Part shown: positions 55,339 through 64,000 of the stretch, piece after piece
Numbering within the stretch: the first letter of the stretch is position 1
How the letters are laid out: each line of letters starts with the position of its first letter
From: an uncultured Prevotellaceae bacterium
Lineage (GTDB): Bacteria > Bacteroidota > Bacteroidia > Bacteroidales > Muribaculaceae
Reading direction: 5' to 3'
DNA length: 64,000 nucleotides
NCBI GenBank assembly: GCA_946186575.1
Contig: CAMHNO010000003.1
Location: forward strand, 1-64,000
Made by a program: the position numbers and the translations under genes
The notes under the pieces: generated by a model
What the model was told of the DNA's origin: nothing
Seen by the model: only the letters and a program-made list of their open reading frames with translations
Database searches by the model: none

Positions 55339-57099
55339 ATGAGAAATATGAGAAAAATAATGGTCACATTGCTTGCAACCGTTGCCTTATCGGGGATGAT
55401 GGGAGCAATCTTTGCAAAAAACAACAAAGGCCGGCATTCAGACATCAGCAGCCAGGACAAACGTAAAGCTGAGTACATATTCCTACAGGCCCAGGCATTG
55501 AAAGAGAAAGACAGCATTGCCGACTATTTCGACCTCATCAAGCATGCCTATATGCTTGACTCGACCAACACCGCCATCAGCTTCTACTACGGGCACTTGC
55601 AACTGCTGGCCGATGGTCGAACGCCAGCTGAACGCGAGCGCGGAATCATGATGATGAAAAAACACATCGATGCACACCCCGAAGACTATCACGAGGCAAC
55701 ATTTTTTTACAATGCATGCATGAGTTTGGGAAAGAGCGAACTTGCGCTCGAAACCATGGAGAGGCAAGCCCTGATTAATCCCAACAAGACAGATGTGCAG
55801 ATGAGACTCGCAACAGCCTACGTTAGAAACCAAAAATATGCTCAAGCACTCAAGGTGTATGAAAAAATCGAGGAGTTTGAAGGCAGATCAATCGAGACAG
55901 CAGCTTTCAAGGTGATACTATGCCGAGAGATGGGCGACACTGCACAAGCCATTGAGCAGATGCACAAGCTCTATGACGAAGCGCCATCCAATGTCGACTA
56001 CAATCTGGCAATGAGCGAACTCTTCACTGCCTTTAACATGAACGACAGTGCCCTACACTACCTCGACAAAGCTCAACAGCTCGACCCCGACAATGGAAAC
56101 GTCTACTTTGCCAAGGCACTCTATTACGACGAGATAGGCGACTCAATCAATTATGACAAAGAAATCTACAACGCATTGGTCTCAAGAGATATTGCAGTCG
56201 AAACCAAACTCGACGTCCTGTCGCAATACACCTCCACTCAACTCATGCGCAACGACTCCACCCAACGGGTGAACAATCTCTTCAAGGTGCTCATTGAGCA
56301 ACATCCGCATGAGACCAAGGTGCATGAGCTTTACAGCCAATATCTTTACTCGATGAAAGACTACACCCATGCCGCCGAAGAGTTAGGCTACCAACTCGAC
56401 CTCGACCCAACCAACGCCGACGCATGGCAGCGGCTAATGGTCATCAACATCATGACCGACAAATACCCTCAAGCCGTAGATGCCGCGCAAAAAGCACTCG
56501 AGTTCAACCCCGATAACGTGGACCTGTATCGCTACATCGCTATGGCCTATTTCCAAATGAAAGATTACGACAAGGCATTGTCAACCTACGACAGCGCCCT
56601 GAATCTCGTTGACAAGGAGAAGGACAACGAGCTCTACAGCGACTTGCTCGGAGTGAAAGGAGATGTCATGGTCGAGACTGGCGACACCACCGCTGGGTTC
56701 CAGTGCTATGATGCAGCACTTGAGATTTGCCCCGGCAACACCAGTGTCATGAACAATTATGCCTATTTTCTCGCGCTGGGCAACCGCGAGCTGGACAAAG
56801 CTGAGCGCATGGCAGCAAAGGCCGTCTACGCCAACCCCAACAACGCCACTTTTATCGACACCTATGCATGGGTCTTTTTCAAGAAAAAAGATTACGACAT
56901 GGCGCTGTTCTACATTAAGCAGGCGATTGCCAATACCGACGAACCCAGTGCCGACATTCTCGATCACTATGGCGACATCCTTTACGCCTCTGGCCAAGAA
57001 CAAGAAGCAATCGAGCAATGGCAGAAAGCTCTCGAACTGGATTCAAGCAATGAGCTCATCAAGCGAAAAATTGACGACAAGAAATACTACGAAAAATAA
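55339..57099 (+). CDS. TPR-repeat envelope protein
   Basis: A 586-residue protein. Signal peptide about 1-26 (cleavage after IFA). The rest is a chain of tetratricopeptide repeats, with several typical units such as AYFQMKDYDKALSTYDSALN and VNYAYFLALGNRELDKA-like segments. It is probably exported to the periplasm as a scaffold. In Bacteroidetes such genes commonly sit between dut and a DUF4292 lipoprotein gene, and this window shows the same order. Start chosen because it lies 2 bp after the dut stop. Confidence 0.9.
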   Translation: MRNMRKIMVTLLATVALSGMMGAIFAKNNKGRHSDISSQDKRKAEYIFLQAQALKEKDSIADYFDLIKHAYMLDSTNTAISFYYGHLQLLADGRTPAERERGIMMMKKHIDAHPEDYHEATFFYNACMSLGKSELALETMERQALINPNKTDVQMRLATAYVRNQKYAQALKVYEKIEEFEGRSIETAAFKVILCREMGDTAQAIEQMHKLYDEAPSNVDYNLAMSELFTAFNMNDSALHYLDKAQQLDPDNGNVYFAKALYYDEIGDSINYDKEIYNALVSRDIAVETKLDVLSQYTSTQLMRNDSTQRVNNLFKVLIEQHPHETKVHELYSQYLYSMKDYTHAAEELGYQLDLDPTNADAWQRLMVINIMTDKYPQAVDAAQKALEFNPDNVDLYRYIAMAYFQMKDYDKALSTYDSALNLVDKEKDNELYSDLLGVKGDVMVETGDTTAGFQCYDAALEICPGNTSVMNNYAYFLALGNRELDKAERMAAKAVYANPNNATFIDTYAWVFFKKKDYDMALFYIKQAIANTDEPSADILDHYGDILYASGQEQEAIEQWQKALELDSSNELIKRKIDDKKYYEK

Positions 57100-57117
57100 T
57101 TTTTTATTATCTATAAC

Positions 57118-57957
57118 ATGAACAACAAAATCATTGTTCTCATAATGAGCTGCGTGGCTGTGCTGATGACCACCGGGTGCTCAAAAAAAATTGTAGGCAA
57201 CAACGATGTGCCTGCTCTGGTTAACGATGCGGCAGGGGCAACCAACAACCCTTCAAGATATTACCAAGCCGACTGGACATCGTTCAAGAGCGGTGGACAT
57301 GCCGACCTCGCTCTGGCAGGAAAGTCGCTGGGGTCGTCCATGCAAATGCGAATGCAGCGAGGCAAGGCCATCTACCTCTCGCTCAGGCCTGCGCTCGGCA
57401 TCGAAGTGGCCAAGATGGTGATTTGTGGCGATTCCATACTGCTCGTCGACAAGGTGCACAAGCGATATATCCTGGAGAAAGCTTCGCTGCTCACTGGTGG
57501 CATCCCTGTCACAGTTGACATTCTGCAAGATATTTTTCTGGGCCGGGCTTTCGAACTGGGCAAGGGATCGTTCAACCAGTCTATGACCAACGATTTCACC
57601 ATTGAGAGCGACAACGGCGGCAATGTCATCCTCAAACCTAAATTCCAGTTTAAAGGATTCGAATACAATTTCGTCTATGACACCAAGGGAAATATACTGT
57701 CGCTCGACGTCACACCGTCTAAAACTGGAGCGTCGACCTATAGCGTTAAATATGCCAACTCCAAACCCACTATTGCCGGCAGAGTGCCCACGCAGATTGA
57801 TGCTGCCACCAAGATTAACGGACAGGCCCTCGAGCTGAGCCTCGAGTACGACGACATGAAATGGAACGAAGTTTTCGACATCGACGCCACAGCTCCAAGC
57901 AAATACAAGCGCATCGAAGCCAAGGACATAATGCAGATATTTGGAGGAGGCAACTAA
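57118..57957 (+). CDS. DUF4292-like outer-envelope lipoprotein
   Basis: A 279-residue lipoprotein with lipobox MTTGC (Cys21). The beta-rich mature part resembles LolA/LolB-type DUF4292 proteins: an early SGGHADLALAGKSLG block, then MRMQRGKAIYLSLRP and DSILLVDKVHKRYI. Lipid or lipoprotein binding has been suggested for the fold. It follows the TPR gene by 18 bp and precedes the GNAT gene by 6 bp. Confidence 0.85.
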   Translation: MNNKIIVLIMSCVAVLMTTGCSKKIVGNNDVPALVNDAAGATNNPSRYYQADWTSFKSGGHADLALAGKSLGSSMQMRMQRGKAIYLSLRPALGIEVAKMVICGDSILLVDKVHKRYILEKASLLTGGIPVTVDILQDIFLGRAFELGKGSFNQSMTNDFTIESDNGGNVILKPKFQFKGFEYNFVYDTKGNILSLDVTPSKTGASTYSVKYANSKPTIAGRVPTQIDAATKINGQALELSLEYDDMKWNEVFDIDATAPSKYKRIEAKDIMQIFGGGN

Positions 57958-57963
57958 AACAGC

Positions 57964-58908
57964 ATGATTTCAATTGAAGTATACAATCAGAGCATGAAGC
58001 CCATGTGGGACGAAGCTGTGAGAGGGTCGAAAAACGGTACCTTTCTACACTTGCGCGACTACATGGATTATCACAGCGACCGTTTCGACGACAGTTCTTT
58101 ATTGGCAGTGGAAGATGGCAAAGTGGTTGCTCTTTTGCCAGCTTGCATCCAGGGCAATAAGCTCCACAGCCATGCAGGTCTCACCTACGGGGGGTGGATA
58201 GTGCCACTGCGCCACTTCGACGTGAACACCATGATGCTGTTGTGGCAGAGCGCCAATGCGACCATGCGCAAGCTTGGAGTCTCGCAGTTAGTCTACAAGC
58301 CTGTGCCCTATATCTATCACCGCTACCCCGCTCAGGAAGACCTGTACGCCATCTTCAGGGCTGGAGGAAAAATCACGGCTTGCAATATCTCTTCAACGAT
58401 CGACTTGAGCTGTCCTCTACCCTTCGACCGCGGCAACAAGCGCAACATCAACCTTGCAAAAAGAAACAATGTGATTGTAGGCGAGGACACCCGATGGGAT
58501 GCATTCTGGACAATTCTTGAAACCTTGCTGATGGAAAAATACAACACCCCACCAGTGCACTCGCTCCAAGAAATAACTATGCTCAAGGACAAGTTTCCTC
58601 ACAACATCAAGCTCTACACCGCCACCACACAAGGCGTGCCCATCGCTGGCGTGGTAATGTACTACAGCGAGGGACAAGTGGCGCACTGCCAGTACATCTC
58701 TTCCACACCTCAAGGCAGGGAGCTTAAAGCTCTGCCACTATTGTTCGACCACCTCATCAGCAAAGCCAAGCACGATGGCTACAAGTATTTCGACTTCGGC
58801 ATCTCGTGCGAGCAAGGTGGCCTCTACCTCAATCAGGGGTTGGCAACACAAAAGTGCCGACTGGGTGGACGAGGCGTGGTCTATAACACATTCACTATCG
58901 ACTTTTAA
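57964..58908 (+). CDS. GNAT/FemAB-like acyl- or aminoacyltransferase
   Basis: A 314-residue protein of the FemAB/GNAT fold. YKPVPYIYHRYPAQEDLYA and KRNINLAKRNNVIV are the usual family landmarks. The C-terminal GYKYFDFGISCEQGG block is also typical. Such proteins modify cell-wall peptides or surface polysaccharides. Its place next to a flippase gene suggests glycan modification. The acyl group is unknown. Confidence 0.75.
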   Translation: MISIEVYNQSMKPMWDEAVRGSKNGTFLHLRDYMDYHSDRFDDSSLLAVEDGKVVALLPACIQGNKLHSHAGLTYGGWIVPLRHFDVNTMMLLWQSANATMRKLGVSQLVYKPVPYIYHRYPAQEDLYAIFRAGGKITACNISSTIDLSCPLPFDRGNKRNINLAKRNNVIVGEDTRWDAFWTILETLLMEKYNTPPVHSLQEITMLKDKFPHNIKLYTATTQGVPIAGVVMYYSEGQVAHCQYISSTPQGRELKALPLLFDHLISKAKHDGYKYFDFGISCEQGGLYLNQGLATQKCRLGGRGVVYNTFTIDF

Positions 58909-58917
58909 CCATTCGAA

Positions 58918-60366
58918 ATGGAGCAACGCAGCACCACAAGAAACAGCCTTTCAAGAATGATTCTCAAAGCAATGGGAATATTCGGTGGAGTGCAGGTATT
59001 GAGCATTCTGTGCTCGCTTGTCAGGAACAAGCTTGTGGCGTTGTGGATAGGCCCTGCGGGGGTGGGACTGTTTGCATTGTTCAACCAAGCCCTTGAGATG
59101 ATTAACATTGCAACCAACCTGGGGGTTCGCAACAGCAGCGTGCGCGACATTTCTCAAGCCGTTGAGCGACGCGACAGCTCTCACATCGCTCGCATCCTCA
59201 CCGTCGTGCGTCGATGGTCGTTATGGTTAGGGCTGGGCGGAGCGTTGATAACCATGGCCATAGCTCCAGTGCTCAGCAGGTACACATTTGGCGATTACAA
59301 TCACATCTGGCACTATGTTGCACTCTCGGCTGCAGTACTGCTCATGGCGCTCACCAATGGCGAGTATGCCGTGCTGCAGGGGCTCTCAAAGCTAAAGAAG
59401 TTGGCAAGAGTTACAATTACTGGTACTGTGGGCGGCCTGCTAATCTCCATTCCCATGTTCTATTTCATGAGAGAGAACAGTGTGCTGCCATCAATCATAG
59501 CCTATGCACTATGCATAATGATTGCTGCTTTTATCTACAAAGACAAGCAGTATCCTGCCGTCCAAGTCACCAGGCGCGAAACGGTGAGCATAGGCGAGGG
59601 ATTCATCAAACTCGGCATTTTCATGACGCTTGGCTCTTTTGTAGCCATGCTTGCTTCCTATGTTTTTGTATCATGGCTCAACATCAACAGTGGCAAGGAG
59701 GTGGTTGGTTTTTATCAAGCTGGCTACACACTTATCGACAAGTATGCCGGCCTGGTTTTCACTGCACTCGGTTATGAGTTCTATCCACGACTATCAAGGG
59801 TTGCTAATAGCGCCAAGAGGCTTAGGGTTTACGTCTCTAACCAAATCAACATCTCATTTATGGTGCTCACGCCATGTCTGATAGCATTCATATTGTTGCG
59901 CTCGCAACTGGTGTGGCTGCTCTACAGCGAGGAATTTCACGTGATTTTGACCTACATCTCATGGGGAGTAGTAGGTACAGTGCTACGAGCCATGTCGTGG
60001 TGCATGGCCTTTGTGATGCTCGCCAAGGGCGATGGCAAAATTTATCTCATCACCGAGTCGCTCAGCGCTGTGTTTGGGCTTGTGCTGAACATGCTTTGCT
60101 ACAGCCGGTGGGGAGTTGACGGACTGGGTATCGCCTATCTCTCATGGTACGTCATCTACACCATCATTGTTGCAATAGTCTATTACAGAGTTTATCATCT
60201 CACCCTTGCGGGCAACTGTGTTCGCAACATGGCGCTAACCCTGATAGTGTGCATCGCGGCGGTCATTGCCATGCAAGCTGGAGTCTGGATTGCCACTGCG
60301 GCAATCCTGGTCATCGCATCGGTCATCTGCGGAAGGCAAGCGTTGCGCTCCTGGAACCGCTCTTAA
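58918..60366 (+). CDS. Wzx-type polysaccharide flippase / O-antigen translocase
   Basis: A 482-residue protein with about 12-14 hydrophobic helices. The N-terminal VRNKLVALWIGPAGVGLF and GVRNSSVRDISQA motifs are characteristic of WzxE-like lipid-linked oligosaccharide flippases (MOP superfamily). It would move a lipid-linked glycan across the inner membrane. It is the last gene of the eight-gene run that starts at 51646. A GTGGG/CCCAC hairpin near 60460-60482 lies in the gap downstream. Confidence 0.88.
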   Translation: MEQRSTTRNSLSRMILKAMGIFGGVQVLSILCSLVRNKLVALWIGPAGVGLFALFNQALEMINIATNLGVRNSSVRDISQAVERRDSSHIARILTVVRRWSLWLGLGGALITMAIAPVLSRYTFGDYNHIWHYVALSAAVLLMALTNGEYAVLQGLSKLKKLARVTITGTVGGLLISIPMFYFMRENSVLPSIIAYALCIMIAAFIYKDKQYPAVQVTRRETVSIGEGFIKLGIFMTLGSFVAMLASYVFVSWLNINSGKEVVGFYQAGYTLIDKYAGLVFTALGYEFYPRLSRVANSAKRLRVYVSNQINISFMVLTPCLIAFILLRSQLVWLLYSEEFHVILTYISWGVVGTVLRAMSWCMAFVMLAKGDGKIYLITESLSAVFGLVLNMLCYSRWGVDGLGIAYLSWYVIYTIIVAIVYYRVYHLTLAGNCVRNMALTLIVCIAAVIAMQAGVWIATAAILVIASVICGRQALRSWNRS

Positions 60367-60675
60367 CTCCCCCGTTCACATTCTGTGAATCACAGCTTAA
60401 TACTCTGTTGCTTTGCAAAAAATTAGCTAAAACCGCCGCACACTGAGGCAAAACTCAGAACCCACAACCACAATGAGTGGGTGATTGGTTAATAAAACTG
60501 AATTGTTAATAACTATTTTATTTTTTGTTTGCACATTATTAATAAAGTCTCTAATTTTGCACTGAAATAAAAATTTGAACAACAGCGGAGGGTCTCACAC
60601 TGCAAGCGAGATTCTTCGGTTTTTAATCTGTGTTTTTAAACTTATTAACTGTAAAATTTATTTAATTGATTTACC
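60367..60675. other. Intergenic gap with flippase-end hairpins and the greA promoter
   Basis: 309 bp. CTGAG-CTCAG and CCCAC-GTGGG hairpins occur at about 60441-60482. The greA promoter is at 60528-60559. No gene was seen. Confidence 0.6.
60528..60559 (+). promoter_or_regulatory. Promoter of greA
   Basis: TTTG (60528-60531) and TAATTTTG (60552-60559) are separated by 20 bp, a near-perfect Bacteroidales promoter. The predicted 5' leader is about 110 nt. Confidence 0.8.
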
Positions 60676-61146
60676 ATGGCTATTAGTTATATGACCAAGG
60701 CTGGTTATGACAAGAAAATGCAAGAGCTTGCTCACTTGGAGAATGTAGAACGACCTGCGGTAGTTCAGGCTATTGTTGAAGCACGCGAGAAAGGTGACTT
60801 GAGCGAGAATGCCGAGTACGATGCCGCTCGCGAGCGTCAGGGAATGCTCGAGGCTAAAATCGCCGAGCTCAAGAACCTCATCGCTGGAGCAAGAATTATC
60901 GATGAAAGCAAAATAAACACCGATGAAGTGCAGCTTCTTACCAAAGTTACTATCAAAAATCTGGGCAACAATGCCAAGATGACCTACACCATCGTAACCG
61001 AGACCGAGAGCAATCTGCGTGAGGGCAAGATCTCTATCACCACTCCCATTGCCAAGGGGCTCGTGGGCCACAAGGTAGGCGACGTGGTCGAAATCAAAGC
61101 ACCAGCAGGCACTATGAAATTTGAAATCCTTGAGATTTCTATCTAA
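60676..61146 (+). CDS. greA: Transcription elongation factor GreA
   Basis: A 156-residue protein. The N-terminal coiled coil holds EAREKGDLSENAEYDAARER (about 35-54), with the acidic tip Asp-Glu residues that stimulate RNA polymerase to cleave backtracked RNA. The C-terminal FKBP-like domain follows, with ISITTPIAKGLVGHKVGD. It is co-directional with the HIT gene 31 bp downstream. Confidence 0.96.
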   Translation: MAISYMTKAGYDKKMQELAHLENVERPAVVQAIVEAREKGDLSENAEYDAARERQGMLEAKIAELKNLIAGARIIDESKINTDEVQLLTKVTIKNLGNNAKMTYTIVTETESNLREGKISITTPIAKGLVGHKVGDVVEIKAPAGTMKFEILEISI

Positions 61147-61177
61147 TATTTTCACAACTTCCAAAGTCAAAACACAA

Positions 61178-61573
61178 ATGGCATCAATATTCAGTAAAAT
61201 AGTAGCGGGTGAAATCCCAAGCTATAAGATAGCCGAAGATGAGCATTACTACGCTTTTCTCGACATCAATCCAGTGGCTCCAGGCCACACGCTTGTCATC
61301 CCCAAGCGAGAGGTAGACTATATCTTTGATCTTGACGACAACGAGTTGGCTGGGCTCACAATCTTTGCCAAGCGCGTTGCTGCCGCCATCAAAGCCGCCA
61401 TTCCATGCGTGAAGGTGGGCGTTACAGTTTTAGGTCTTGAGGTTCCTCATGCTCACATTCATCTTGTGCCTCTAAACAAAGAGAGCGATATGAATTTCGC
61501 CAAGAAGAAACTCACATTGCCACAAGATGAGATGGAAAGCATCTGCAAGCGCATCAACGAGCAATTCAAGTAG
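61178..61573 (+). CDS. HIT-family nucleotide hydrolase
   Basis: A 131-residue protein from ATG 61178. A longer frame starting inside greA adds 19 residues and is rejected. The histidine triad is VPHAHIHLVPL near residues 92-102. The N-terminal SIFSKIVAGEIPSYKIAED and HTLVIPKREV are typical of HINT-like proteins, which hydrolyse nucleotide phosphoramidates. It follows greA by 31 bp and ends at a strong terminator. Confidence 0.95.
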   Translation: MASIFSKIVAGEIPSYKIAEDEHYYAFLDINPVAPGHTLVIPKREVDYIFDLDDNELAGLTIFAKRVAAAIKAAIPCVKVGVTVLGLEVPHAHIHLVPLNKESDMNFAKKKLTLPQDEMESICKRINEQFK

Positions 61574-61618
61574 TCGAGAACTTGCAACGCTTTTAAATCA
61601 TCAAGCTTATTATAAAGT

Positions 61619-61662
61619 CACGCAGTGCGGTTCACCACTATAGGGGTGGGCCGCACTGCGTG
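61619..61662 (+). terminator. Terminator after the HIT gene
   Basis: CACGCAGTGCGG (61619-61630) has a perfect inverse at 61651-61662, with an inner CACC/GGTG stem. The T-run after it is short (TTTACAC). It may also serve the convergent lipoprotein gene. Confidence 0.75.
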
Positions 61663-61745
61663 TTTACACAAAATGCTCACGCCTGCAATGGTCAGAGCAT
61701 GCTCTTTCCCTACAATCTATCTAATAATTTATATTATTATCTGCT

Positions 61746-62600
61746 TTACTTCTCGACTCCATCACGAGCCTTAAGGAAAAGATCATATTCATTGCCAACT
61801 GGCACATATTTTGACATCAGCTTCTCGCTACCCATAGTAAGCTCAAAATTAGGTTTTACGTCGCCGCCTTTCACTCCAAATTCGGGATTGAACGAGTACA
61901 CAACTCGAGAATGAGCCCTCACCGTTTTTCCCCTAAAGGTCTTGGTGCCATAATCCATCGCTCCCGACTCATAGTCACCTGTCACATCATCATACATGCT
62001 CCAATAGTTGCTCAACTTGCAACGAACCACATAATCACGTGGTTCAAGATCAATGTCACTGTTGTTAGTCACGACCACGCTGGCATCATCCATTGAATTG
62101 ACATTCGCTGTGACACTGACCTTGCTTTTCATTTCATTGTAGACAAATTCTTCAAGCCAGTCATCGAGAGCAGTATCATAGAGGCGCTTCAAAAGCACCA
62201 TATCGTCAAGGCCCTCCTTGTATTGACCTGTTCTTTTAGCTTTTTCAACCTTTGCGGCATCGAATTTCAAGAAGCCTTTGCTGCCAGTCACCTCAAATAT
62301 TCCTCCATCATGGCGCGATAATGTGAGGTAAACATTGCCTATTGTCACCGCAAACTGATTGGGATCTTGTGTTTTCTCTACTATTATATCTCCATCAAGC
62401 ATCGCAAACTTTGTTTCCACCGAATCAAGGCCAGGATAAACGGCCTTAATGCTGTCGACAGCATTGCTTCTGACATAGCCTGCCAACTTTGACGCAAAAT
62501 CTTGCACCGAATCTTCGGCAGTCCTACCAGAGAAGAATCCACCACAACTCATGAGCATACACGATGATAATACAACTAATGATATCAACAACTTTTTCAT
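61746..62600 (-). CDS. Lipoprotein of unknown function
   Basis: A 284-residue lipoprotein with lipobox LMSC (Cys19). The mature protein begins SGRTAEDSVQDFASKLAGYV, has a beta-rich C-terminal part (HSRVVYSFNPEFGVKGGD) and ends KARDGVEK. No catalytic motif is recognised. It is convergent with the HIT gene and divergent from the HAD gene. Confidence 0.8.
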   Translation of the reverse strand: MKKLLISLVVLSSCMLMSCGGFFSGRTAEDSVQDFASKLAGYVRSNAVDSIKAVYPGLDSVETKFAMLDGDIIVEKTQDPNQFAVTIGNVYLTLSRHDGGIFEVTGSKGFLKFDAAKVEKAKRTGQYKEGLDDMVLLKRLYDTALDDWLEEFVYNEMKSKVSVTANVNSMDDASVVVTNNSDIDLEPRDYVVRCKLSNYWSMYDDVTGDYESGAMDYGTKTFRGKTVRAHSRVVYSFNPEFGVKGGDVKPNFELTMGSEKLMSKYVPVGNEYDLFLKARDGVEK

Positions 62601-62748
62601 TGAAAAGAAATATTTATAATTATAACTATAACGAAAGCATGCTGGGTTGATTATTCACAGTTTTGATTGTGATTGACAATAACAAATTTAATAATCACAA
62701 AAATACACATTATTATTTTATAATACTAAAAAATAGGCAGAAAAAGCG

Positions 62749-62756
62749 TAATTTTG
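62749..62756 (+). promoter_or_regulatory. -7 promoter box 11 bp before the HAD gene
   Basis: TAATTTTG ends 11 bp before ATG 62768. This predicts a leader of only a few nucleotides. The -33 element is unclear. Confidence 0.5.
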
Positions 62757-62767
62757 CACAGCATTTA

Positions 62768-63418
62768 ATGAAACCGGAACTCTACATATTTGATTTCGAC
62801 GGAACTCTGTGCAACACACGGCACATAATTCTCACCACCATGAAGGCTACCATGAGTGAGCTGGGCCTGCCTGTTGCAAGCGATGAGCAGTGTGCAGCCA
62901 CAATTGGGTTGCCACTCAAGGACTGCTTTAAGCAAATCTATAAAGACATGGATGATGAGGAGGCACAACAGTGTGCCTTGGCCTACTGCCGCATCTTCGA
63001 CGTGAACAAACACCACCTAACCCCAACTCTGTTCCCAGGCATCTACAGCACACTCAACACATTGAAGCTGCACGGCGCCACCATGGCAGTAGCATCTTCA
63101 CGCTCACATGCTTCGCTTGTTGAGCTATTAAACATGCTCGGCGCAGGCAGGCTATTCTCGCTGGTGTTGGGGTGCGACAATGTTGAGCATCCCAAGCCTC
63201 ACCCCGAAGCTGTGCTGACTATCATGGAGATGCTTCAGTTCACCGCACAGCAAACACTCGTTGTAGGCGATATGCCTGTCGACATCGAAATGGGAAATCG
63301 TGCAGGCGCTTTGACTTGTGCCGTCACCTGGGGCAATGCCTCACGCGAGCAACTGCAACATTGCTCGCCCTCTCTCATCATCGACGAGAGTGCTCAGTTA
63401 TTGCACATCAGCACCTAA
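62768..63418 (+). CDS. HAD-superfamily phosphatase (Gph/phosphoglycolate-phosphatase-like)
   Basis: A 216-residue hydrolase from ATG 62768. The longer frame starting at 62663 would include the promoter. Motif I is FDFDGTLCNT (7-16), with the nucleophilic Asp. Motif II is VASSRS, the motif III Lys lies in EHPKPHPE, and motif IV is VVGDMPVDIEMG. The cap domain follows residue 15. It dephosphorylates a small phosphate ester such as phosphoglycolate. The substrate is not determined. The stop overlaps the convergent P-type ATPase stop by 4 bp. Confidence 0.9.
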   Translation: MKPELYIFDFDGTLCNTRHIILTTMKATMSELGLPVASDEQCAATIGLPLKDCFKQIYKDMDDEEAQQCALAYCRIFDVNKHHLTPTLFPGIYSTLNTLKLHGATMAVASSRSHASLVELLNMLGAGRLFSLVLGCDNVEHPKPHPEAVLTIMEMLQFTAQQTLVVGDMPVDIEMGNRAGALTCAVTWGNASREQLQHCSPSLIIDESAQLLHIST

Positions 63419-64000
63419 GAGGCAGCGCGCAAAGCACGCATCGCATTCAGGACAGCAAGCACTGTAACGCCCACGTCGGCAAAAACTGCCATCCACATGG
63501 TGGCAACACCAAGTGCCGCAAGAATGAGAACAGCAACCTTCACACCAATGGCAAACCACACATTCTGACGTGCAATCGACAGGGTGCGACGTGCTATTTT
63601 AATGGCAAGGGCAATCTTTGAGGGACTATCGTCCATAATCACCACATCGGCTGCCTCGATAGCAGCGTCACTGCCTAAGCCGCCCATAGCAATGCCTACA
63701 TCGGCCCGTGCCAGTACTGGGGCATCGTTGATGCCGTCGCCCACAAAGGCAAGTGCCCTGCCGCATGAATTCTCAGCAATTAAATGCTCCACATGTTTCA
63801 CCTTATCGCCAGGCATCAGCTCTGCATAAGATTCGCTGAGCCCCAACTTCTGAGCCACATCTTTGCCCACTTCCTCGCGATCGCCAGTGAGCATCACAGT
63901 GCGCTCAACACCCAAAGCCTTGAGAGCAGCAATCGCACCGGCACTATCATCCTTTATCTTATCGTTAATAACAATGTGCCCAGCATAGTCACCATTAATT
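63415..64000 (-). CDS. Zn/Cd-type heavy-metal P1B ATPase, C-terminal part; cut by window edge
   Basis: The frame is open from the window end (64000) to the stop at 63415, giving about 195 residues of the C-terminus. MLTGDREEVGKDVAQKLG, VGDGINDAPVLARADVGIAM and the last two transmembrane helices are present. The ordinary P-domain order (TGD, then GDGIND) matches ZntA/CadA-like transporters of Zn, Cd or Pb. The CPC motif, phosphorylation Asp and N-domain lie beyond the window. It differs from the copA at 27466 in its sequence. Confidence 0.88.
   Translation of the reverse strand, partial: INGDYAGHIVINDKIKDDSAGAIAALKALGVERTVMLTGDREEVGKDVAQKLGLSESYAELMPGDKVKHVEHLIAENSCGRALAFVGDGINDAPVLARADVGIAMGGLGSDAAIEAADVVIMDDSPSKIALAIKIARRTLSIARQNVWFAIGVKVAVLILAALGVATMWMAVFADVGVTVLAVLNAMRALRAAS

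Overview
The window is a chromosomal segment of a Bacteroidales bacterium, probably Muribaculaceae or Prevotellaceae-like, although the family cannot be fixed by eye. The evidence is TAnnTTTG-type -7 promoter boxes with TTTG about 19-21 bp upstream, almost no Shine-Dalgarno sequences, BspA-type leucine-rich-repeat proteins, dockerin-tailed secreted proteins, a NagB/PIG-L fusion, the Nif3 plus C4-zinc-ribbon pair and DUF4292-type lipoproteins. There are two tRNAs (Pro-UGG, Ser-GGA), both on the minus strand, and no rRNA.

Region 1-7915 is accessory and partly AT-rich. It starts with the N-terminal 251 residues of a defence-type (UG/DRT-like) reverse transcriptase that runs off the left edge. 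Next come a Fic protein with a VbhA-like N-terminus, a secreted C69 dipeptidase and an ATPase_2/DUF234-type AAA ATPase. The ATPase promoter abuts a 62-bp repeat array. Then follow a 52-residue protein and a primase-polymerase-like replication protein, a terminator and a 54-bp tandem repeat. This material ends abruptly inside ugd, a UDP-sugar dehydrogenase gene whose last 22 codons now come from the repeat, so a rearrangement or insertion junction lies near 7915.

Region 7915-34200 is mostly core genome: MFS transporter, tRNA-Pro, aspS, a THUMP-like methyltransferase, a thioesterase, Nif3 and zinc-ribbon proteins, thymidine kinase, and a minus-strand run (BspA-like protein, tadA, esterase, ansA, small membrane protein). 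After that come dnaE, trxA, a copZ-copA pair, surE, an AddA/RecB-like helicase-nuclease and a SUI1 protein. CopA is unusual: only about 98 residues separate the phosphorylation Asp from the hinge Asp, so the nucleotide-binding domain appears to be missing.

Region 34200-44450 carries a candidate small RNA with its own promoter and terminator, a sulfatase/LTA-synthase-like protein, a ferredoxin, a YitT protein, tRNA-Ser, a RecD-like helicase, a NagB-like/PIG-L fusion with a broken deaminase active site, exonuclease III and dGTPase.

Region 44450-64000 carries two secreted dockerin proteins (a giant BspA-like protein and an M6 metalloprotease) separated by a lipoprotein gene and a 110-bp nested inverted repeat. 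A tight eight-gene run then joins a metal-chelate ABC importer to dut, a TPR protein, a DUF4292-like lipoprotein, a GNAT/FemAB-like protein and a polysaccharide flippase. greA, a HIT protein, a lipoprotein, a HAD phosphatase and the C-terminal part of a Zn/Cd-type P-type ATPase close the window.

The most interesting candidates are the edge reverse transcriptase with its leader, the repeat-flanked primase cassette that ends inside ugd, the N-domain-less CopA, the deaminase-dead NagB fusion, the orphan sRNA at 34.3-34.6 kb and the nested inverted repeat at 47.85 kb.
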